A DNA stretch of 10,324 bases from an uncultured Pedobacter sp. (GTDB lineage: Bacteria > Bacteroidota > Bacteroidia > Sphingobacteriales > Sphingobacteriaceae). Both the position numbers and the translations under genes were made by a program. The notes below the pieces were generated by a model. It was not told where the DNA came from. It made no database searches and saw nothing but the letters and a program-made list of their open reading frames with translations. Numbering within the stretch: position 1 is the stretch's first letter; each line of letters begins with the position of its first letter. The stretch covers positions 1 to 10,324 of the forward strand of contig CAMLDJ010000186.1 of assembly GCA_946478755.1 (NCBI GenBank), read 5' to 3'. This document shows, one piece after another, positions 1-5,311 of this stretch.

Positions 1-30
1 TCATTTAGTTTATATTTTTATTCAATTGTA

Positions 31-75
31 ATGAAGCTTGCTGTGCAGGTTTCATTTAGTTTATATTTTTATTCA
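31..75 (+). terminator. Hairpin plus T-rich tract, terminator-like, copy 1
   Basis: Bases 31-55 fold into an 11-pair stem with a three-base TGT loop: ATGAA pairs with TTCAT and the inner arms are CTTGC and GCAGG. Two of the pairs are G-T, so the stem is intact only in a plus-strand transcript; the minus-strand transcript has A-C mismatches at those places. A T-rich run (56-75) follows on the plus strand. This fits an intrinsic terminator for a plus-strand gene left of the window. It may also block read-through into the end of the DUF5683 gene. Function is inferred. Confidence 0.6.
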
Positions 76-81
76 ATTGTA

Positions 82-124
82 ATGAAGCTTGCTGTGCAGG
101 TTTCATCTTATATTTTTATTTAAT
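82..124 (+). terminator. Hairpin plus T-rich tract, terminator-like, copy 2
   Basis: This is an exact duplicate of the 31-55 hairpin at 82-106, followed by a T-rich stretch from the degenerate third repeat unit. Two terminators in series would give tighter insulation between converging transcripts. The minus-strand parA-parB-DUF5683 transcript also runs into this DNA after its stop at 138, but on that strand the hairpin has two mismatches and no U-run after it. Confidence 0.55.
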
Positions 125-137
125 GGTAATATTTATG

Positions 138-752
138 TTAGAAGCTGACCGCAATTTTGAGGCCCGGTGTAAAAGAATTAAAGCCATACAACTGATTTGA
201 ATTGATAAGATCAGGTCTGACTTTTATCCTTGTCACATCCCCAACATCAAAATTAGCCAATCGGGCATCAATGTATGCTTCTACAATATTGAGCAAATAT
301 AATCCAACATAGGAGAAAATGATCACCTGGCGGTTTCTTCTATAGATATCTTTAGCCTGAATTAAACGTTCTGTCGGAGAGTTTGCATATGGATTATCTG
401 GATTTTCAATCCCTTTATCCCGCTCTTCCAGCAGTTTCACAAAGGCATTGTACTGCTTGGTGTTGTCTATATAGGAAATGGTCAGCAAAACGGCACCGGT
501 ATAGATACCTGCTACTTTTAGTCCCCTGTAAATGTTAAAGCCATTTCTGATCTGCCCGAGGCCAGGCAGCATTGCCGATCTGATCGCAGCCCTTCGGCCA
601 GCAATCTTACCTACGTTCACATAGGGTTTTATAGAATCTGCAGTTACCGTACTTACCTTTGTAGTATCCTTTTTACCGGTCAAAACTTCCTGGGCTTTTG
701 CAGCGGAAGCGGCAAAAAACAAGCAGACCGATAACAGCAGAATTTTAAACAT
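138..752 (-). CDS. DUF5683-family membrane protein, third gene of the par operon
   Basis: The protein has 204 residues. Residues 1-20 form a signal peptide (hydrophobic LLLSVCLFF core, cleavage likely after AKA, before QEV). The mature part has a conserved-looking stretch RSAMLPGLGQIRNG (58-71) and two hydrophobic segments (about 78-95 and 143-160), the second followed by YIDARLANFDV. This matches my recollection of the DUF5683 family of Bacteroidota, whose function is unknown. The ATG at 752 is preferred over an in-frame TTG at 758 because it shares its A with the parB stop (TAATG), a classical coupled start. The short mature protein, membrane segments and final aromatic residue fit an envelope protein. 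Its place directly after parB is the only hint of a link to segregation, and that link is inferred. Conserved synteny could equally reflect shared expression. Confidence 0.85.
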   Translation of the reverse strand: MFKILLLSVCLFFAASAAKAQEVLTGKKDTTKVSTVTADSIKPYVNVGKIAGRRAAIRSAMLPGLGQIRNGFNIYRGLKVAGIYTGAVLLTISYIDNTKQYNAFVKLLEERDKGIENPDNPYANSPTERLIQAKDIYRRNRQVIIFSYVGLYLLNIVEAYIDARLANFDVGDVTRIKVRPDLINSNQLYGFNSFTPGLKIAVSF

Positions 753-1672
753 TACCAATCCAATAACTCTAATATCCGGTTCAGATCGTCATCAGACATG
801 AAAGGGATTTCGATAGCTCCTTTGCCGTTTTCGCCGACTTTTAACTTTACTTTGGTTGCAAATTTAGAGGCGAGGTCTTTCTGCAGTTTCTGATATTCAA
901 ACGGTACAGGTTTAGTTTTCAGCTGAAACTTAGGCTTCACCTCTACACTGTTTATGCTTCTCACCAGCTCTTCCACTTTCCTAACAGACAAGCCTTTATC
1001 AATAATCTCCTGATGGATGAAAAGCTGCTTCTCCTCCTGTTCCACATTGATTAGCGCACGGGCATGTCCCATGGATATTTTCTGGTCGCGAATAGAAATC
1101 TGAATCGCAGGCGGCAGTTTGAGCAACCGCAGGTAATTGGTTACCGTGGTCCGGTTTTTCCCCACACGTTCTCCAAGTTGCTCTTGTTTCAGGTTACACT
1201 CATCCAGCATGCGCTGGAAACTAAGTGCTACTTCAATGGCATTCAGGTTTTCCCGCTGGATGTTCTCTATAAGTGCCATTTCCAGCATCTGCTGGTCGTT
1301 GGCGCTACGTACATAAGCCGGTATCTCGGTAAGGCCGGCCAGTTTAGAGGCCCTTAACCTGCGCTCACCGGAAATGAGTTGGTATTGATTTGCACTTTGT
1401 TTTCTGACCGTAATTGGTTGAATAAGGCCTTGTACTTTTATAGACTCTGACAATTCATTTAACGCCACCTGATCAAATTCGGTACGCGGCTGGAATGGAT
1501 TGGTCTCTATCTCACTGATCTTGATCAGTCCGATGTTATTATTCTGGTGGCTTTCCTGCCTGGTCTCACTTACCGGATTAACCTCGCTTTTAGGCGGATT
1601 AACAGATTCGCTATCATCCAAAAGCGCACTTAATCCTCTTCCTAACCCTGTTTTTCGCTGAAAAGATGTCAT
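752..1672 (-). CDS. parB: Chromosome-partitioning protein ParB (Spo0J type)
   Basis: This 306-residue CTP-dependent DNA clamp loads at parS sites and spreads along DNA to organise origin segregation with ParA and SMC. Visible parts, in order: an N-terminal KTGLGRGLSALL peptide (7-18), the segment that stimulates ParA ATPase in this family; a low-complexity linker (19-47); a ParB/sulfiredoxin-like nucleotide-binding domain (about 48-145) with NPFQPR (58-63), GERRLRA (102-108) and ENIQREN (136-142); a helix-turn-helix parS-reading domain (about 161-185, QLGERVGKNRTTVTNYLRLL); MGHARAL (201-207); and a C-terminal dimerisation domain ending in LELLDW. Length is normal for chromosomal ParB. It starts 10 bp after the parA stop with no clear Shine-Dalgarno sequence, and its TAA stop overlaps the next start, so the three genes are probably co-transcribed. 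No intact parS was seen nearby. Confidence 0.97.
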   Translation of the reverse strand: MTSFQRKTGLGRGLSALLDDSESVNPPKSEVNPVSETRQESHQNNNIGLIKISEIETNPFQPRTEFDQVALNELSESIKVQGLIQPITVRKQSANQYQLISGERRLRASKLAGLTEIPAYVRSANDQQMLEMALIENIQRENLNAIEVALSFQRMLDECNLKQEQLGERVGKNRTTVTNYLRLLKLPPAIQISIRDQKISMGHARALINVEQEEKQLFIHQEIIDKGLSVRKVEELVRSINSVEVKPKFQLKTKPVPFEYQKLQKDLASKFATKVKLKVGENGKGAIEIPFMSDDDLNRILELLDW

Positions 1673-1682
1673 TAAAAAATAA

Positions 1683-2486
1683 TTATATAATTGCCGTATT
1701 TACATCCTGCACTTCTTTAACCAATCCGTTGTTACGAACGATCTCACGTGCCAGGTTCAGATAATTGATAGCCCCTTTACAGTTTGCATCATGCATAATT
1801 ACAGACACTCCATAACTTGGTGCTTCACTTAAGCGGGTATTTCTTTGAATGATGGTATCAAAAACAAGTTCCTGAAAATGGGTTTTCACTTCCTCAACCA
1901 CCTGGTTCGATAAACGCAAACGCACATCATACATGGTCAGCAAAATACCTTCAATTTCCAGTTCAGGATTTAAACGGTTTTGTACAATTTTAATTGTGTT
2001 CAGTAATTTCCCAAGACCTTCTAATGCAAAGTATTCGCATTGCACAGGGATGATCACAGAATCCGCAGCTGTAAGTGCGTTAATGGTAATTAAACCCAAT
2101 GAAGGAGAGCAATCGATGATGATAAAATCATACTGATCCTTTATCTTCTCCATCACCGCTTTCATCTTATACTCCCTGTTATTGAGGTTGATCATTTCGA
2201 TCTCCGCACCTACCAGGTCGATGTGTGCCGGCAACAGGTCCAGGTTAGGGGTTTCTGTTTTTTGGATCGCATCCGTCGGTTCAATATCATTGATGATACA
2301 TTCATAGATGCTGTTCTTGATATTTCTGGGATCAAAGCCAATACCCGAGGTAGAGTTGGCCTGAGGATCTGCGTCAACCAGTAAAGTCCTGTATTCCAAT
2401 ACAGCTAAACTTGCGGCCAGGTTTATAGATGAAGTCGTTTTACCTACACCACCTTTTTGATTTGCCAATGCAATAATTTTACTCAT
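1683..2486 (-). CDS. parA: Chromosome-partitioning ATPase ParA (Soj type)
   Basis: This 267-residue Walker-type ATPase in its ATP-bound dimer form coats the nucleoid non-specifically and pulls ParB-parS complexes. The deviant Walker A motif KGGVGKTT is at 11-18 with the signature lysine at 11. The A' motif LLVDADPQ is at 35-42 and Walker B FIIIDCSPS at 121-129. The NTRLSEAPSYG stretch near 216-226 is typical of Soj-like ParA. The N-terminus begins directly with the nucleotide-binding strand and has no helix-turn-helix extension, which points to a chromosomal Soj-like protein and not a self-regulating plasmid ParA. The ATG at 2486 gives the family start MSKIIALANQKGG. It is the first gene of the operon, with a 182-bp regulatory gap upstream. 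Confidence 0.97.
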   Translation of the reverse strand: MSKIIALANQKGGVGKTTSSINLAASLAVLEYRTLLVDADPQANSTSGIGFDPRNIKNSIYECIINDIEPTDAIQKTETPNLDLLPAHIDLVGAEIEMINLNNREYKMKAVMEKIKDQYDFIIIDCSPSLGLITINALTAADSVIIPVQCEYFALEGLGKLLNTIKIVQNRLNPELEIEGILLTMYDVRLRLSNQVVEEVKTHFQELVFDTIIQRNTRLSEAPSYGVSVIMHDANCKGAINYLNLAREIVRNNGLVKEVQDVNTAII

Positions 2487-2510
2487 TTATGTTTTTAATA
2501 ATTACTAATT

Positions 2511-2544
2511 ATTTACTTAAGGCTTAATTTACATTGAAGTAAAT
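2511..2544. promoter_or_regulatory. Symmetric motifs upstream of parA, possible operator
   Basis: Bases 2527-2544 form a perfect inverted repeat, ATTTAC-N6-GTAAAT. Immediately before it is TTAAG-G-CTTAA (2517-2527), and another ATTTAC lies at 2511-2516. The larger repeat overlaps the -33-like TTG (2534-2536) of the plus-strand promoter and lies in the presumed parA leader, so a bound protein could affect both directions. AT-rich DNA yields short palindromes by chance, so the role is tentative. Confidence 0.35.
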
Positions 2545-2565
2545 CTATAAAAAATCCTATTTTTG
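2534..2565 (+). promoter_or_regulatory. Bacteroidota-type promoter for the FMN reductase gene
   Basis: TTG at 2534-2536 is followed by a 21-base spacer and TATTTTTG at 2558-2565, a full match to the TAnnTTTG -7 element. The spacer is within the range (about 17-23) known for Bacteroidota primary-sigma promoters. Transcription would start near 2570, giving a leader of roughly 95-100 bases before the ATG at 2669, which itself lacks a Shine-Dalgarno sequence. This is the best promoter match in the window. Confidence 0.55.
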
Positions 2566-2614
2566 TAATGTTTTAGGCATATTTTAACGATTAGCTAAGA
2601 TACAAACTAAATGG

Positions 2615-2622
2615 CAAAACTA
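2615..2622 (-). promoter_or_regulatory. Candidate -7 box for the parA operon
   Basis: Read on the minus strand this is TAGTTTTG, a full match to TAnnTTTG, with a near match (TTAGTTTG) 12 bases downstream at 2610-2603. No TTG is present at the usual -33 distance, so the call rests on one element. If real, the parA leader is about 120 bases and its transcript crosses the plus-strand promoter at 2534-2565. Confidence 0.3.
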
Positions 2623-2668
2623 GTACTAATGCCTTAAGTGTTTTACACATCTTATTAACAATTTACGC

Positions 2669-3190
2669 ATGGTAACCATCATATCAGGCACAAACAGGCC
2701 TGCAAGTAATACCTTAAAAGTCGCAAAATATTATCAGAAAACGCTGGCGGAAAAAGGGTTACAAACTCATCTTTTTAATCTTGAAGACCTTCCTGAAACA
2801 CTTATCGCATCGGATCTTTACGGCAAAAGAAGTTTGGAGTTTGAAAAGATCCAGCAGTTGATTGCCAGTACCAGTAAATTTCTTTTTATCATACCAGAAT
2901 ACAACGGGAGTTTCCCGGGAGTATTAAAAACTTTTATTGATGCCTGCAATTTCCCTGACAGCTTTTACGACAAGAAAGCTGCGCTGGTTGGCCTTTCCTC
3001 CGGCAAGTACGGAAACATCAGGGGAATAGACCACTTTGGAGGCGTATGCAGTTACCTGCATCTGAATGTGTTGCCGCTAAGAATTCACATTTCTGCGGTA
3101 AGAAACGAGTTGGATGAAAATGGCGACTTTTTTAAAGAGGACACCTTAAAATTTACCGGACAGCAGATGGATAAATTTATTGCGTTTTAA
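2669..3190 (+). CDS. NADPH-dependent FMN reductase-family flavoprotein
   Basis: The protein has 173 residues with a flavodoxin-like fold that binds FMN and uses NAD(P)H to reduce flavin, quinones, azo compounds or metals; the natural substrate cannot be told from sequence. The phosphate-binding loop SGTNRPASNT is at 6-15, right after the first beta strand. The family signature PEYNGSFPGVLKTFIDA is at 76-92, and the third flavin-contacting region LSSGKYGNIRG is at 109-119. The start ATG lies four residues before the first conserved strand, so the N-terminus is complete. There is no signal peptide, so it acts in the cytoplasm. It has its own promoter (2534-2565). Its last 14 bases overlap the end of the convergent gene at 3177. 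Confidence 0.92.
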   Translation: MVTIISGTNRPASNTLKVAKYYQKTLAEKGLQTHLFNLEDLPETLIASDLYGKRSLEFEKIQQLIASTSKFLFIIPEYNGSFPGVLKTFIDACNFPDSFYDKKAALVGLSSGKYGNIRGIDHFGGVCSYLHLNVLPLRIHISAVRNELDENGDFFKEDTLKFTGQQMDKFIAF

Positions 3191-3635
3191 AACTGAGCCA
3201 ATCTATACCTTCATTACCAAATACAAAAGAACCCGGATGCAGCATTTCTGCAATATCCTCAAGTGTAGCGACCAGGTCTTCTGGCTCTTCTGCATCGAGA
3301 TCCTGTCCGTTCATTAAATAAACCCGGTTGTATTGAACAGCCGGCCAGCTTTTATCCAGCAAGGGTGGAACAATGCCCATCAGTTCCAGCATAGTAGTCC
3401 CTTTTTCCATATAAATAACCACTCTGGCGGTATCCACGAAATCGTGTAGGATACCTCCGCCACTTAAGATCATCTCTGCCAAAGTGTAATTGACGTGGTT
3501 ATGAGTGTCCAGACAGGCAACAGGCACCTTATCCATGAACTTTATTTTATGCTCGATTATAGCTATGCGTTCCTGAAGCTGTTCCCGTAACGCTTCTTCT
3601 TTAACCTTATTTATAACCGCATTTAAAAAAGACAT
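3177..3635 (-). CDS. Cytoplasmic protein resembling the C-terminal half of BtuF-type binding proteins
   Basis: The protein has 152 residues and no signal peptide or lipobox. It begins with a charged helix (about 1-32, LREQLQERIAIIEHKI). Then come KVPVACLDTHNHVNYTLAEM (36-55), SGGGILHDF (58-66), a strand ARVVIYMEKGTT (70-81), SWPAVQYNRVYLMNG (96-110) and LEDIAEMLHPGSF (125-137). The order matches the second lobe of helical-backbone periplasmic proteins for cobalamin or ferric siderophores, where the pattern is a strand, a GG segment, a DxIVI-like strand, W-x-A-V-x-x-G-R-V-Y, and L-A-x-x-L-H-P. The RPGPR segment usual before that last helix is replaced by acidic LDAEEPEDL (113-121). The first lobe and export signal are absent, so classical ABC uptake is unlikely. 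Possible roles are cytoplasmic ligand binding or a domesticated relic; function is unknown. The relationship is by eye and needs a profile search. Confidence 0.85.
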   Translation of the reverse strand: MSFLNAVINKVKEEALREQLQERIAIIEHKIKFMDKVPVACLDTHNHVNYTLAEMILSGGGILHDFVDTARVVIYMEKGTTMLELMGIVPPLLDKSWPAVQYNRVYLMNGQDLDAEEPEDLVATLEDIAEMLHPGSFVFGNEGIDWLSFKTQ

Positions 3636-3647
3636 ATTAATTTATTA

Positions 3648-3665
3648 TTACTTTGTACAAAATTA
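3648..3665. promoter_or_regulatory. Overlapping divergent -7 boxes around a palindrome
   Basis: The divergent gap contains TTACTTTG on the plus strand (3648-3655, one mismatch to TAnnTTTG) and TAATTTTG on the minus strand (3665 to 3658, full match). They share a perfect palindrome TTTGTACAAA at 3652-3661. Plus transcription would begin near 3662 with a leader of about 18 bases; minus transcription would begin near 3651 with a leader of about 16 bases. No good -33 TTG was found for either. Polymerase bound at one box would block the other. Confidence 0.4.
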
Positions 3666-3679
3666 CTATTCCTGAAGCG

Positions 3680-5311
3680 ATGCACCGTATCATAAACAAT
3701 ATTTTTTACGTTCTGTTGGTTTTAACGTTCATATCGTGTAAAAACAAGTCTTCCGACGGGGAGAAAAAGGTGTTTAATATGAACCTTGATCAAAATGTGA
3801 CTTCTCTTGACCCTGCATTTGCACGCAACCAGAATGCCATATGGATGATCAATCAGATCTTTAACGGACTGGTACAAATAGATAGCAGCTTAACTCCATT
3901 GCCCTGTATTGCCAAAACCTGGCAGGTATCGGACGACCATCTAACCTATACCTTTAATCTGCGTAACGACGTCTACTTTCATGATGACCCGATCTTTGCC
4001 GGCGGAAAAGGCCGGAAGGTAATCGCTGCAGATTTTAAATATAGTTTTTACCGGCTGATAGACCCACAGGTAGCCTCCTCAGGCGGATGGATCTTTAGTG
4101 ATAAAGTGAAAGACATCAACAGTTTTAGCGCGTTAAATGACAGCACCTTCCAGATCAGGCTCAGTAAGCCTTTTCCTGCTTTCATCAACCTGCTTACCAC
4201 TCAGTACTGCTCGGTAGTGCCGCGTGAAATTGTAGAACATTACGGCAAGGATTTCAGGAATCACCCCGTTGGTACCGGCCCTTTCAAATTTAAATACTGG
4301 AAGGAAGATGAGATATTGGTATTACTGAAGAATGAACATTACTGGGAAAAAGATGGCAGCACACAGCTTCCCTATCTGGACGCGGTTAAAGTAACCTTCA
4401 TCAGCGATAAGCAAAGTGCTTTTATGAATTTCCTCAAAAAAGACCTGGATTTTTTTGACAAGGTTGATGGCAGCTACAGGGACGACATCCTGACTAAAAG
4501 TGGAAGAATGACAGAAAAGTATGAAGGCAAGTTTAAGCTGAGAAAAGGCCCGTATCTATGCACAGAATATGTTGGCATATTGGTCGACACCTCAAAAGCC
4601 ATCGTCAGAACCTCACCATTAAGGTTTAAAAAGGTGCGACAAGCCATCAATTACGCGATCGACAAGCCTAAACTGATCAAATATTTACGAAACAGCATTG
4701 GCATGCCTGCCACGTCGGGTTTTATCCCCCATGGGATGCCCGGATTTGACAGTGCCGCCGTTAAGGGCTATCATTATGAGCCTCAGAAGGCTGCCCGCTT
4801 ACTTGCCGAAGCTGGTTTTCCCTATGGCAAGGGCATGCCAGAAATTACCTTAAGCACATCAACCACCTATAAAGACCTTATTGAATTTATTCAGGGCGAA
4901 TTGAGTGCCATAGGCATGCGGGTAAAAGTTGATGTAAGCCCCAATGCCAGTCTGCGCGACCTGATCGCGAAAAACGGGGTTAACTTTTTCAGGGGCTCCT
5001 GGATAGCTGATTACCCGGATGGGGAAAACTACCTGGCCATGTTCTATTCCAGAAACAAGGTACCAAACGGGCCGAACTATACCGGCTACTTTAATGATGA
5101 TTTTGACCATTTGTTTGAGCAAAGCTATTATGAAAGTGACAATAAAAAGCGCTATCTCTTGTACCAGAAAATGGATCGGATGATTGTGGAGCATGCGAAT
5201 GTGGTCCCCATTCTGTATGACCAATCGCTGATCATGACACAAAACAACATTAGCGGCTATTCGCTGAATGCCCTGAACCTGATGGTGCTGAAAACGGTGA
5301 AAAAGAATTAA
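3680..5311 (+). CDS. Peptide-type ABC substrate-binding lipoprotein (SBP family 5, OppA/DppA-like)
   Basis: The protein has 543 residues. Residues 1-19 are a lipoprotein signal with lipobox FISC and acylated Cys20. The mature protein carries SBP_bac_5 landmarks: LDPAFARNQNAIWMINQIFNG (43-63), LPCIAKTWQVSDD (74-86), the TYTFNLRNDVYFHD stretch (89-102), AADFKYSFYRLIDP (116-129), VGTGPFKFKYW (197-207) and KVRQAINYAIDKP in the second lobe. These proteins capture oligopeptides or similar solutes for an ABC importer. No permease or ATPase gene lies next to it, so it is an orphan here and its partners must be elsewhere or absent. The ATG at 3680 is chosen over an in-frame TTG at 3653, which would put nine residues before the signal peptide and overlap the promoter. 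Its TAA stop is interlocked with the stop of the next, convergent gene. Length is typical of the family. Confidence 0.93.
   Translation: MHRIINNIFYVLLVLTFISCKNKSSDGEKKVFNMNLDQNVTSLDPAFARNQNAIWMINQIFNGLVQIDSSLTPLPCIAKTWQVSDDHLTYTFNLRNDVYFHDDPIFAGGKGRKVIAADFKYSFYRLIDPQVASSGGWIFSDKVKDINSFSALNDSTFQIRLSKPFPAFINLLTTQYCSVVPREIVEHYGKDFRNHPVGTGPFKFKYWKEDEILVLLKNEHYWEKDGSTQLPYLDAVKVTFISDKQSAFMNFLKKDLDFFDKVDGSYRDDILTKSGRMTEKYEGKFKLRKGPYLCTEYVGILVDTSKAIVRTSPLRFKKVRQAINYAIDKPKLIKYLRNSIGMPATSGFIPHGMPGFDSAAVKGYHYEPQKAARLLAEAGFPYGKGMPEITLSTSTTYKDLIEFIQGELSAIGMRVKVDVSPNASLRDLIAKNGVNFFRGSWIADYPDGENYLAMFYSRNKVPNGPNYTGYFNDDFDHLFEQSYYESDNKKRYLLYQKMDRMIVEHANVVPILYDQSLIMTQNNISGYSLNALNLMVLKTVKKN

Larger units (their letters stand above)
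1..130. repeat. 51-bp tandem repeat, two perfect copies plus a degenerate third
   Basis: Copies at 1-51 and 52-102 are identical at all 51 positions. A third copy at 103-130 starts in the same phase (TCAT), lacks four bases (TTAG), and then matches about 21 of 24 positions before similarity is lost. The first base of the window is also the first base of a unit in this phasing, so the array may continue to the left. Each full unit contains an AT-rich half with a CAATTG palindrome and a hairpin-forming half. The array lies just after the stop codon of the DUF5683 gene (138) and contains no evident coding sequence. The identity of two copies beside a diverged one suggests a recent duplication by slippage or recombination, which is inference. 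Confidence 0.95.

Noticed and set aside
1..130. CRISPR array
   Set aside because: The 51-bp units are contiguous identical repeats with no unique spacers, and no cas genes are present.
1038..1053. parS-like sequence inside parB (TGTTCCAC half site)
   Set aside because: Only 12 of 16 positions match and the second half is not symmetric. The bases encode ParB residues in a normally conserved region, so chance is the simpler explanation.
1741..1756. CACGTG core in the parA 3' end as a parS site
   Set aside because: Only the six central bases and a few flanking bases fit the consensus; the arms do not pair.
2487..2668. Replication origin next to parAB
   Set aside because: There are palindromes and AT-rich DNA but no recognisable DnaA-box cluster (TTATCCACA type), and no dnaA, dnaN or gidA gene in the window.
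4859..5242. Minus-strand open frame of 127 codons inside the peptide-binding lipoprotein gene
   Set aside because: It is antisense to a clearly conserved coding region and has no start signal or recognisable motif.
3177..5311. A novel import system made of the half-BtuF protein and the peptide-binding lipoprotein
   Set aside because: The genes are divergent, belong to different superfamilies, act in different compartments, and no permease or ATPase is present. Proximity alone does not support a joint system.
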